Source of the DNA: Dactylorhiza incarnata
Taxonomy: Eukaryota > Streptophyta > Magnoliopsida > Asparagales > Orchidaceae
DNA: 64,000 bases
Direction: 5' to 3'
Assembly (NCBI GenBank): GCA_033032865.1
Contig: JAWHQI010001492.1
Coordinates: forward strand, 1 to 64,000
The position numbers and the translations under genes were made by a program. Below are positions 33,873-44,166 of this stretch, piece by piece (the first letter of the stretch is position 1; each line of letters starts with the position of its first letter). Below the pieces are notes generated by a model. That model ran no database searches. It saw only the letters and a program-made list of their open reading frames with translations, and was not told the origin of the DNA.

Positions 33873-35108
33873 CTAGCTAATGGGCGTATGAAAAAGGAAA
33901 TGAACAGGTAACTGTTCTAATACGCGTGTCGGTAGCGGGTACCAATACGGCGACAGAACAGTTACTCCTCTACCCAAATAATAATACCTACATAACGCAG
34001 GTAGAGGAAACAGAAAGCAAGAAGAGGAGGAGATATCCTCACTCAACTCACCAAACACATCCTTGCCTAGCAAGGTGTCGTCAACAGGGAGGTGGCAGGA
34101 GGAAAAGGCAATGAGTGGAGCTTCCTCTACGGAGGGGGAATCAACCTCCTCACATAAGAGGATGCTCTCATCATTGACTTGGGCAATATGCACCAAATCC
34201 TCCTGGAGTACCTGTGAAGACTCAACCTGCACAGACTCGGATGAAGAGGGGGGATCGAGAAATAAACAAGACGAAGAACATAAATAATCAAAAATCGGGG
34301 GAGTGGTCCCTGTCTCACTCCCATCAGGTTGGGTAAGTAAAATAATGTTTGCATTGTCATCAATGCTACAAGGTTCGGCGGGATCAACAGTGGTCATGCC
34401 TAAGATTTGGACTTCCTCCACCGGTGCTGAGGAAAACTCCTCTTCACCTAGAAGGTTGTCCTCCTCCATAGGAGTAGGCACAATACTAAGATCAACCGCC
34501 TCCTCTTGTGACACATCATCGACAATGTCGTCAGAGACGAATGTAGTATGCACAACAGGGGGAAGAATAGTGCTCGGATAAAAGTCGAGCACCGATTCCT
34601 CACAAAGAATCGAATCCACTAGGGGTGGTGGATGCACCGGGAGAATAGGCTCAGCAATGTCGGTGCCCAGATCAGCCAGACATCTGGTGACTGTGTCAAC
34701 GCCATACCCTTCAAGATGTGAAGGTGGCAAAGACACATAACCGGATGTTGAAGGTGTGCCGCCAGAGTTAGGATTCGGGACGATCCGGATATCCGACTCG
34801 TCATCCTCGTCCAATTGGCGAAGATACTCGGCACAGTCCTTCAAGACATGATCAGTGCTCCGACAAAACCGGCACTGCCTAGCGGGCTTCTTTGGCACAG
34901 CGGGTGCTGAAGCCGAAAAGAAGTAAGACGGTAAAGGCTCAGCAGAGTAGCCATAAGACTTACGCGCACCATATGGAGTACCAGACGAAGTCGGTGCTCT
35001 TGATGCTGGGCGAGAAGAATTATGCCCACCATTCTCCGTAGGGCATTCATCACTAGAGTGGGAGGTAGCTCTACACCAACGGCAACGGATATTAAGATGT
35101 GCCCACAT
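33873..35108 (-). CDS. Two-zinc-knuckle (nucleocapsid-like) protein of the Tat-like element
   Basis: This is an intact 411-codon ORF, the only long one in the element. The N terminus carries two canonical CCHC knuckles, CRWCRATSHSSDEC (about residues 9-22) and CRFCRSTDHVLKDC (about 79-92), separated by a Ser/Pro/Tyr linker. The rest is acidic and low in complexity (many Glu-Glu-Val, Asp-Asp, Ser-Ser) and ends with an aromatic segment (YYYLGRG, SPYWYPLP). There is no capsid domain upstream and no protease motif. It may bind element RNA and supply part of Gag for packaging; this is inferred from the knuckles alone. The start is about 200 bp after the primer site. An unspliced or spliced upstream capsid exon is not visible. 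Confidence 0.7.
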   Translation of the reverse strand: MWAHLNIRCRWCRATSHSSDECPTENGGHNSSRPASRAPTSSGTPYGARKSYGYSAEPLPSYFFSASAPAVPKKPARQCRFCRSTDHVLKDCAEYLRQLDEDDESDIRIVPNPNSGGTPSTSGYVSLPPSHLEGYGVDTVTRCLADLGTDIAEPILPVHPPPLVDSILCEESVLDFYPSTILPPVVHTTFVSDDIVDDVSQEEAVDLSIVPTPMEEDNLLGEEEFSSAPVEEVQILGMTTVDPAEPCSIDDNANIILLTQPDGSETGTTPPIFDYLCSSSCLFLDPPSSSESVQVESSQVLQEDLVHIAQVNDESILLCEEVDSPSVEEAPLIAFSSCHLPVDDTLLGKDVFGELSEDISSSSCFLFPLPALCRYYYLGRGVTVLSPYWYPLPTRVLEQLPVHFLFHTPIS

Positions 35109-35299
35109 AGTGCGAAAATAAAACGATTCAAAAAGAAAAACACTATTGTGCGAAATACCACACCTAACAAAAATTACTAACGCAACCTAATTAAAAACAG
35201 GAAACAGAATACGAGGAAATAAAACAAAGGAATGCAATTTACAAATGGAAGGGCTTCTCTCTCAGGTTCTCCCTCTCCAGAAAACTCACACGACTGTGT

Positions 35300-35317
35300 T
35301 CCCCGGCAACGGCGCCA
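35300..35317 (-). other. Primer binding site of the Tat-like element
   Basis: TGGCGCCGTTGCCGGGGA on the minus strand, six bases from the 5' LTR end at 35324. This sequence is the usual site in Tat, Ogre and Athila elements. Confidence 0.88.
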
Positions 35318-35323
35318 AAAACT

Positions 35324-36830
35324 TGATGCGATATTCAGCAAGTGCACCGGTCGCGCAAGTAATAATAAAGGGGAAGATCCCCGAGTGTCGGTCTCTCAAG
35401 GAACACAGTGAGGTGGAGTTAGGTTTCGAGGAAGGACTTGAGATCGAAGTCCAGCGATAGGTGGAGTGCGGACGAAAGGGATTTGGTTTGTGAATAATAA
35501 AATAAAATATTACAACTACTCCTATGCAATGCCGTTATGCAAAGCTTCGCTCGGCGGGATGGAGACTACGTAGGCCTTGAACGCACTACTTCGTTGGGCG
35601 GATGGACGAGTAGGCTAGCGGAATCGAACTATGCAGGCCTTGAGCGCGCTGCTTCGTTAGGCGAGATGGATTACACGGGCCGCGATGCCACGCTTCGGTA
35701 GGCGGATGGACGAGTAGGCTAACGGAATGAGGGTCGCAAGCACCTCTTCGACAAGCACGCCACTAGCAATTGCTAGTGCGGCACCGAACACGATGGTGCA
35801 ATGGAAATTAGATGGGGGCGCACCTCATAAACACATATGAATAATATAATCTCAAATAAATGAAATAGACATTACATAACAGGATTCATTGTGCACATCA
35901 TCAAAATATAGAAGAATCTAACCTAAACAATCATCAACATAAAGAAGGAAAAAGAGAGTAAAGGAGTCGACCACATCCGAAGCCTTGCCGAAGATTCACG
36001 GTTGGAATCGCTGGGTTGTCAATCCGCGTCCAAGCTCGGTCTTCAACTGCGTCCGGGGTAGAGAAGGCTGTCACTACCTTCCAATGGACCCGTCTTCTTC
36101 GTGTCACGATCTGGTCTCCTCCGATACACGATCTCCTTGCTTGATGTTGGCGATCTTTGGGCTAGAAACCTCTCCTTGGAGCTCAAGGATGATGGAGGAG
36201 GCCTAGGGGGGCGGAGAACCAGCGAGAAGGGCAAAAACGGCGGACTGGCGGAGTTGGAAATGAGCGATCCCGACCTAATTCGCGAGCAGGTCAATTTATA
36301 GGCGCTGGAATAAACAGTGCGCACGATCGGTGGCGCACACGCACTAGAATCCTGTGATCGTGCGCCTGCCTGGGCGGAGCCTGCAATGTAAGAAATTTAT
36401 AAAATATAATGTTCGCACGACCAGTGGCGCACGACCAGTGGTCGTGCGCACTATCGTAAGTGGTCGTGCGTTTGGTCAAGACAGAACTCAAATTTTGGGG
36501 GTTGAGTGCGCACGATCAGTGGCGCACGACCAGTGGTCGTGCGCAATAGAACCAGTGATCGTGCGCAGTGTTCCTGTACAGAATTGTACCGGGAACACCT
36601 GCACGACTCTTGTTCCTACAGAAATGCTAATCAGGCCACTGAAAGTGGCACTCAACAATACGATAAGGCTATCAAAAGAGAATAAACAAAAAAAACACGC
36701 CAAATTAGGCCAAGACGTGCACCTAGCATAGAATGACAAATATGAACTAAAACAAGGCTAAAGTGCAGTGGAATGACTAGATAAACGGCCCAGATGAGTC
36801 CATATATGTGTATATAATTGGGACTCATCA
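35324..36830 (-). repeat. 5' LTR of the Tat-like element
   Basis: It is 1,507 bp against 1,519 bp for the other copy. Most of the difference is a short deletion near 36339 that removes the middle of one GCACGACC palindrome. About 16 substitutions separate the two LTRs by eye. Confidence 0.95.
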
Positions 36831-36896
36831 ATTTCCACTGTGTTTTCTCCCAATGTGACTAGAGTATCAATGTTTCTCTTAGTGCATTCCCCATTT

Positions 36897-36931
36897 CACA
36901 CACTTGATCTTAGCCAAAAGGCCGAGAAAGG
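36897..36931 (-). pseudogene. U2 snRNA 5' fragment inserted between 18-bp direct repeats
   Basis: On the minus strand CCTTTCTCGGCCTTTTGGCT then AAGATCAAGTGT matches U2 snRNA from about nucleotide 4 to 35, including the branch-site-adjacent 5' region. TTAGTGCATTCCCCATTT stands directly before it (36879-36896) and after it (36932-36949). It lacks the rest of U2 and cannot function. It has the form of a 3'-truncated snRNA retropseudogene. Confidence 0.92.
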
Positions 36932-36949
36932 TTAGTGCATTCCCCATTT

Positions 36950-38256
36950 ACGAGCCCAATATTGATTGTTCTGTCAACTCACGATAAGAAAACAAAGTGC
37001 AAAGGCGAGGCTTATTGAGAAAGGGAAGTTGGAGATTCAAGAAATCAGATCCTCTTCCATTACTGCCAATTCCCCAATATCAACAGGTTCCTCATTCAGC
37101 CATTTAGCTCAGCATCGTTGTCCTCATTTTAGGAACTTCCTACAGTAATCAAGAAGATGACGTTGGGAGGAGGTTGAGGTCAATGAGAAGGATGTGAATG
37201 GTTTCAGAGGTAAAAAAATACCCGCTTCAGAATTTCCTCTAGCAACTTAACCATCATTACTAATTCAATTTAAGAAATTGTAAGTAATGTGGCTTATTCT
37301 TAATTGTTGTTATTGTAAACAAAAGATAGGAAGGAATGTGGGTAAACCAAGTTTATTAACAGTTTACGCAAATAACTAATGGGAATATTAAAATAGAAAC
37401 AGCAATAAAAAACCCAATCAACCAACTCAATCCAGGAGGACATGCGCCTGAAAAGAGCCAGATCCTGGACTTACATGAGCCTCATACATACACCCAGAAG
37501 CTCTGATTATTTTGACAAAGTGTACACAGTAGTCACATATGAACATGCCTGTTCTCTATGGACTTTGAATTTATACTTAGTATGTACTAGCATACTGTAT
37601 GCATACGCCCTAGCCTTTTGTTAAGGTGGCGTGCGTAAACACAAAGTTGCATGCATATACATCAGCGTCATGCAGTCATATACATGAGCGTCATGCAGCC
37701 AAGCAAAGGGGCCAACATGGATTGGATCGAGCTTATCAAAAATAATATTTTCCTCGAAATTGCAATTGTGCAACAAGTCCACAAGGGGAATGATGCAGGA
37801 CGGGTCTAGCAAAGTAAAGGTCGACTCTACGAATGACTAAATGAATGATAAATTTATCCAACAACTGAATTTGCAACAATGAGAAAATTATAAATGATAT
37901 TATACAATAATCACATTCGAGTACTAATGAGGGAAAAAGTAAAGAAGTATGCTTGCAAGAGTGCGGAAGAATAAATGCTAAAGCGAATAATCCCGATGAG
38001 TTGCGAGATACTCGGAGACAATGATTATAAATCAATATTACTAAACAACGAATCAATCACACAATTCAGCAATAAAAAAAATACAGCCAAGAACAAATTT
38101 ACAATAATCACAGGTAGAAGGCTCAGTGGACGTTCGGTGAGATGTCAATGGCAGTAGGGACAATGGAGTGCAGAAACTAGACTGTCGGAGGGAGATGTTG
38201 GACTGTTGGCCGGTGTTTTCTGTGGAATGGGGATGGAGGCATGGGTAGTTGGGTTA
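36950..38256. other. Intergenic, no recognised gene
   Basis: Short open frames (such as 36966-37148, plus) are not recognised and carry no supporting signals. No CwfJ-family exon was found here on the minus strand. Confidence 0.4.
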
Positions 38257-38318
38257 GAGATAGAGATAGAGAGAGGGAGAGATAGAGATAGAGAGGGAGA
38301 GATAGAGATAGAGAGAGC
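38257..38318. repeat. GATA/GA microsatellite at the left end of the chromovirus
   Basis: AGAGATAGAGAGGG-type sequence stands where the matching LTR copy (43330-43378) has a pure GA tract. The two LTR copies cannot be aligned beyond it. Confidence 0.8.
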
Positions 38319-38704
38319 GAAAGGAGGAAGAGAAAGGGGAGCAGCCCCAAACAACTTAATTGATCCAAAGATAATAATTAGGTTTCAAGGGGGACCTCTT
38401 ATACTATGAGGTCACATCCCATACATTTCCCAAAATACCCATACTCAAAATAATAAACTCCTAAGCCTGCCCTTCAGCCATCTCATCGCCGCCCCTGCTG
38501 TCGCCCACGGTCTCGCCAGGCGGTAGCCTCCTGCTGTCGCCCACGGTATCGCCGGGCGGTATTCCCGTGCTGTCGCCTGTCCCGCTACCGCCGGCAATGT
38601 CGCCCGGCGGTATTGACTCCGGTGCTGCTCCTATGTCCCCCGCTCCGTGAGCTCGCCGCGCGTACACCCGCCAAGGCGGTTCCTCCTCCCGCCAGTCGGT
38701 AACA
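38319..38704 (-). repeat. 3' LTR of the chromovirus, overlapping the pol C terminus
   Basis: TGTTACCGACTGG at 38704 (minus) opens the LTR, while the pol frame continues to its stop at 38461. About 244 bp of LTR are therefore protein-coding. Confidence 0.85.
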
Positions 38705-41700
38705 ATGCCGCCGTCTGGGAAATTGGCCTTGTCCTCAAGGCAGTAGTCCGGAAACTGACGGCGGAAGTCGTCGCGAATAAGCCACGTGCTCTCGGACTGG
38801 GGTCGATGTCGCCATGCTACCCGGACTTCCTCGGGAAAGTGCGTCCCGGAGTGAGACAAGCGGCGATCGATGATGGCGTCCAGATAGAGGGGGGCGGTGC
38901 TGGAATAGTCCAAGTCGGCGGGGATGTGATCCACGGCCGGGTGGTCGCCGATGACTCGACGGAGCTGCGAGATGTGGAATACGGGATGGATCCGACTGCC
39001 GTCCGGTAGGCGAAGGCGGTAGGGTACCGCTCCAATGCGTCCGATCACCTCGAAGGGGCCGAAGAAACGCGGGCTAGTTTTGGGCACGTTCGGCGAGCGA
39101 CGGACAGTTGCCGGTAAGGTTGCAGCTTGATAAACACTTTCTCCCCAACTTCGAGTTGTAGGTCCCGACGTTTGCGATTCGCAAAGGATGTCATTTTGGC
39201 TTGGGCGCGCCGTAAGTGATGCTTCAAACTGTCCAAAATGGTGTCCGGATCTTGCAAGTGGACCGCTAGACCGTCCACATGGCACTCGCCGGGCAAATAT
39301 CTCACGATCGACGGGGGTGGACGGCCGTAGACCACCGCGAATGGGGAGGTGTTGGCGGCGTAGTGATACGCCGTGTTGTATGAATATTCCGCCCACGGGA
39401 GCCACTTAGCCCAAGTTCCCGGTCTTTCGCCAATGAAGCACCGTAGGTAGGTTTCAAGGCACCGATTGAGAACTTCGGATTGCCCGTCCGACTGCGGGTG
39501 GTAGGCGGTGCTCATGCGAAGCTGAGTGCCTTGGAGCCGGAATAACGAAGTCCAAAAGCTGCTTAGGAACAGGGGGTCGCGGTCGCTCACAATGGAGCGC
39601 GGAAACCCGTGAAGGCGCACAATGCCGGAGATGAAACTGTCCGCTACCGACTTCGCTGTGTACGGATGGCGAAGGGGAATGAAGTGGTCGTACTTTGAGA
39701 GACGGTCGACCACCACCAAGATGCAATCAAACCCATCCGACCGGGGAAGCCGGGTGAAGAAGTCCATGGCGATGTCCTCCCAAATACGCTCCGGTATTGG
39801 AAGGGGTTGTAGGAGGCCGCCTGGGAACAATGCTTCATACTTGGCCTTCTGACATGTAAGGCATGCGGCGACGTAGGCCTTAATCTGGCGGAACATTTGG
39901 GGCCAAAACAAGGAGGCCGACAAGCGGCGATATGTCCGGAAGGCGCCGGCGTGGCCGCCGGTCGGAGATGCGTGGAACTCGGCGAGCAATCAAGGAATGC
40001 AGGCGGCGGAGGCGGAAAGGACCAAGCGGCCGTGGTAAAACAATCGGCCACCAATGAGGGAGTAGGGAGGATGCGCCGCCGGGTCGGCGATGAGAGCCGT
40101 CCTGATTGTTGACAAATACGGGTCCTGCTCGACCCCCTCCTGGATGTCCGCACTCTCATCCCAGAAAGGCCGAGAAATTGCTGTCAACTCGGGCGCGTGC
40201 GGTTGGCGAGACAACGCATCCGCCGCCCGGTTGGTCTTCCCGGAACGGAACTCGATTGAGAAGTCGTAGCCCAATAATTTCGCGATCCAAACTTGTTGAG
40301 CCGGCGTGGCGATTTTCTGTTGGAGGAGATAACGGAGGCTGTGGTGATCCGTCCGCACCACGAACGACCGACCGAGCAAGTACGGGCGCCAGTGCTGTAC
40401 CGCCAGAACCAAGGCCATCAGTTCATTTTCATAGGCCGAACGGCTGCGAACCATGGGAGAGAAAGCACGGCTGTAGAAGGCGATTGGTCGTTCGGCCTGC
40501 ATAAGGACCGCGCCGACCCCGGTGCCCGACGCGTCGCACTCGACCACGAAGGGCTGGTGGAAGTCCGGCATCGCCAATACCGGCCCGTGCACGAGGGCCG
40601 ATTGCAATGCCGCGAATGCTGCCATGGCCGCCGCCGACCATACGAAGGGACCCTCCTCCGATATCTTGAGCAGTTGGGTGAGGGGGCAGGCTAAAGTCCC
40701 ATAGCCCTGGATGAACCGGCGGTAGTAGCCGGTCAAGCCCAGAAATCCGCGCACCTCGCGAACCGATGTGGGCGTCGGCCAGTGAAGAACCGCCGCCACC
40801 TTGTCGGCCTCCATGGCCACCCCGTTGGCCGAGATCGTGTGGCCCAAGTAGCTCACTGAAAGGGCGCCGAAAGAGCATTTCTTCCGGTTGAGGACGAGGT
40901 CGTGTCCGCGAAGGGCGCGGAGGGTGGCCCGGACATGCTGGAGGTGGTCCTGCCAAGTGGAACTATACACCAAAATATCATCAAAAAAGACAAGCACATG
41001 TTTTCGGAGTACCGGCCGGAAGATGTTATTCATCGTAGCTTGGAAGGTGGCCGGGGCGTTGGTCAAGCCGAACGGTATGACCAAGAACTCGAAATGGCCG
41101 TCGTGAGTCCGGAACGCCGTCTTGGGAATGTCCGCCGGCCATACGCGAATCTGATGATAGCCGGAGCGGAGATCCAGCTTTGTAAAGAAGGTGGCGCCGT
41201 GGAGCTCGTCCAATAGCTCCTGGAAGACCGGGATCGGGTATTTGTCGGCGACGGTGGCCCGGTTTAGTTCCCGATAGTCCACACAGAAGCGCCAACTACC
41301 ATCTTTCTTTCGCACTAGGAGGACCGGACTAGAGAAGGGGCTCGCGCTTGGCCGAATGATACCCCCCAAAAGCATTTCCCGCACGAGGCGTTCGATTTCG
41401 TCCTTCTGAAGGTGGCCATAACGGTACGGCCGTACCGACACGGCTGATGTTCCCGGATGAAGGACGATGGCATGGCCTGTGGGGCGGGCCGGGGGTAAGC
41501 CGGTCGGGGCCACGAAGATTTCGGCAAACTCGTCCAAGATGCCGCGGATGTCGTCCGGTACCAGCGGCGGATCCTCCGGGGCGCTTGCCAAGAGCCAAAG
41601 GCAAGCCGAAAAGTGGACATCCGTCGTGCGTTGAAGGGCCCGGAAGGACACCGGCGTGCGGAGGAGGGTGGAATCGCCCGTAAGGCAGCACGACGCTGCC

Positions 41701-43193
41701 CCTTGTTGAAAGTGCATCGTCATTTTGGCCCAATTTACACGAACGTCGCCCAACGTTTGTAACCAAGCGACCCCCAAGATGGCGTAAATGCCTCCCAATT
41801 CGAAGATGTAGAAGTCCGCCGTGATGGAGCATGAGCCCGCGGTCAGCGCGAGTGCTTGGCATAGGCCCTGCGTCGGCCGCCTCCGGCCGTCCCCCAAGCA
41901 AACAGTGAATTCCGCGGATGGCAGGTGGGGAAGATCGAGCTCGCGGGCCAAGTGCGCCGAAATAAAGTTGTGGCTCGCGCCACTGTCGATCATGAGAATG
42001 ACGTCCCGATCCCGAATGCGGCCTTGGAGTTTCATTGTGCGAGGACCCGTGATGCCGCCGACCGAGAAACAGGGCAACTCCAGGCAATGGAATGGTTCGG
42101 TCGGGTCAGGGAGGGGTTCGGCGTCCTCGGAAAAGGGAAGGGCCAGCTCCTCGTCCCGTGTGTCCGTTGTTGTGTCGTCGCCAAACAGGGCATGAAACTC
42201 TTTGACCGAGCATACATGGTTGGGCGAGTACGGTTGGCGGCACCGGAAGCATAATCCTTTGCGGCGGAGGTCGTTGTACTCGCTATCCGAAAAACGGTGG
42301 GGAGTGGGGCGGTCGGGGCGCTGGCCGCCTTGCTGAACCGGCCGTGTCACCAAGTCACGCGGGGGAGTCGGCCTTGGCGGGGGCTGGTAAGCCGGGACCG
42401 GATGGCGAATGCCCAAATCCGCCTCGACGGCGCGAGCCAAGTCAATGGCCGCCGAGACCGTGCGGGGATTGTGGGTGCGGAGGCGAGAACGAATGGCGGG
42501 GCGCAATCCTTGTAGGAAAAAACTCAAATAGTGGTCGGGAGGCAGCCCCGGAACGTGGGATACCAAGGCCACGAACTCATCAATGTATGTGTCGAGGTCG
42601 GAGGATTGGCGGATGCTGCAGAGGCGCTCAATGGCGGAGCCGGAGGAACGCGCATCGTAACGCTGAATCATTTCATGCTTGAGCTCGTCCCAGGAAATCA
42701 GGGGTTGCACCTGTCGAAGCCACCGTGCCCAGTGCAACGCGGAGCCTGAAAGGCCGACGACCGCCGTTCCCACCTTGTCGGCTTCCGAGGTCAGGTGGAG
42801 GTCGAAAAATTGCTCGGCGCGAGCTATCCAGCCCATGGGGTCCACCCCGATGAAAGACGGCAACTCCAGTGCCAACGGGGGTCGGTTAACTGTCGTAACC
42901 GGGGCTGCCTGTCGCAGATCTGGCCCGAGGGGCGGCGAGTGAGCTGGGGCCGGAGGCTGCCCGAGGATGGAGGTGGACGATGCGGCGGCTGGCGAGGCGA
43001 CCGGAGGCTGATCCAGGCGGGCGAGGATGGCTGCGGTGGTGGTCTGGTTGTTGAGGGCGATGGCTTGAAGCGTGGCCACGGTGGCCCGGAGGTCGGAGAT
43101 GTCGGATTCGACGACGTCGGCGCGGGGGTGGACGTCGTTCGGCTCGTCGGCGGAGCCGGCGGAGCCGGAGTTGAGGCGGGTGGTGACCGGCAT
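38461..43193 (-). pseudogene. Chromovirus gag-pol with one in-frame stop and one frameshift
   Basis: ATG at 43193 (MPVTTRLNSG). In order: Gag; knuckle-like CFRCRQPYSPNHVC (about 42245); protease LMIDSGASHNF (about 41990); reverse transcriptase with FFDDILVY (about 40980); RNase H ECDASGTGVGAVLMQ (about 40530); integrase with zinc-binding part (about 39980-39840) and catalytic D, D, E in AMDFFTRLP, SDRDPLF and SEVLNR; and a chromodomain (LDAIIDRRL to FPDYCLEDK, about 38890-38720). A TGA at 39990-39992 interrupts it between RNase H and integrase (IP*LLAEFHAS). A one-base loss near 39085 shifts the frame after CPKLA. The tail (about 80 residues after DGGIVTDW) has three PPG(D/E) repeats and lies within the LTR. 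Confidence 0.92.
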
Positions 43194-43326
43194 TGCGGGT
43201 AGATTCCGGCGGCTTGACGGCGGGCGGAGCGGCAGGTCGGACCAATGATACCTCTCCGGTATCGGATAGTCGGCGGGGGGAGGTCGGCGATAGAACCGGC
43301 GACAATGAGGATGATGGGGAAGGTCG

Positions 43327-43377
<51 letters not shown>

Positions 43378-43380
<3 letters not shown>

Positions 43381-43759
43381 GAAGAGAAAGGGGAGCAGCC
43401 CCAAACAACTTAATTGATCCAAAGATAATAATTAGGTTTCAAGGGGGACCTCTTATACTATGAGGGCCACATCCCATGCATTTCCCAAAATACCCATACT
43501 CAAAATAATAAACTCCTAAGCCTGCCCTTCAGCCATCTCATCGCCGCCCCTGCTGTCGCCCGCGGTCTCGCCAGGCGGTAGCCTCCTGCTGTCGCCCACG
43601 GTATCGCCGGGCGGTATTCCCGTGCTGTCGCCTGTCCCGCTACCGCCGGCAATGTCGCCCAGCGGTATTGACTCTGGTGCTGCTCCTATGTCCCCCGCTC
43701 CGCGAGCTCGCCGCGCGTACACCCGCCAAGGCGGTTCCTCCTCCCGCCAGTCGGTAACA
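43378..43759 (-). repeat. 5' LTR of the chromovirus
   Basis: This copy repeats the 3' LTR, including the coding tail, with about six differences. A (GA)n tract at 43330-43378 follows on the inner side, then the leader to the ATG at 43193. Confidence 0.85.
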
Positions 43760-44166
43760 GAGATGCTCAGGAAAAATGAATTCTAGGTGCTCGAATTAAT
43801 TTCCAGGGGTAAGGATGGAGAGGAACAATTGGTGATGAGGCTGCGGGGACTTGTTTTGAGTTTTTTGGAGGTGAATGGTGGAGTATCTGGAAAGCTGAGT
43901 GGTGGGAGAGGAGACGCGACGGACGTCTGGGAGTGTCGACAGGCTGAGGATGGGGTTAGGCTGCATGATGAGGATGGTTCACGCATCATTTTAGTAATTT
44001 GCATGATCAATACTTTGAATTGTCGGATGGATGATCAGAGACCTCCATCGTGTTTGCCGGGATATTTTTATAATTTTATGTATTTTTTAATATTTCTTTA
44101 AATATGTACTTCGAGATTAAGGTTAAATAATATGATTGTGCGATTAAGGCCATCATATGATTTAAC
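43760..44166. other. Spacer, no recognised gene
   Basis: Open frames here (104 codons plus, 75 codons minus) are not recognised. It may be a remnant of the element to its right. Confidence 0.35.

Larger units (their letters stand above)
30618..36835 (-). mobile_element. Non-autonomous Tat-like Ty3/gypsy element with target duplication ATTTC
   Basis: LTRs 30623-32141 and 35324-36830 (about 99 percent alike by eye) are flanked by ATTTC at 30618-30622 and 36831-36835. The primer site (TGGCGCCGTTGCCGGGGA on the minus strand) and the polypurine tract (TAAGTCTGGGGGTG) are those of Tat/Athila-type gypsy elements and set the orientation as minus. The 3.2-kb interior holds a single ORF (33873-35108) and no protease, reverse transcriptase or integrase, so mobilisation must have used enzymes from a partner element. 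Confidence 0.93.
38300..43759 (-). mobile_element. Nearly intact Ty3/gypsy chromovirus, minus strand
   Basis: One polyprotein region (43193-38461) lies between short LTRs whose shared part is about 380 bp (38319-38704 and 43378-43759). Both LTRs begin TGTTACCGACTGG on the minus strand; the 3' copy begins inside the pol frame. The minus-strand TATA is AGTATAAGAGG. The inner LTR edge and the left target duplication are hidden by GA/GATA tracts; the right target may be GAGAT (43760-43764). The short LTRs and chromodomain suggest a Reina-like lineage (inferred). Confidence 0.88.

Noticed and set aside
36897..36931. Functional U2 snRNA gene
   Set aside because: Only about 32 of roughly 190-200 nt are present, and direct repeats at both ends show an insertion.
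41329..42087. Long minus-strand ORF in a second frame within pol
   Set aside because: Shadow of the chromovirus protease/reverse transcriptase frame in GC-rich sequence.
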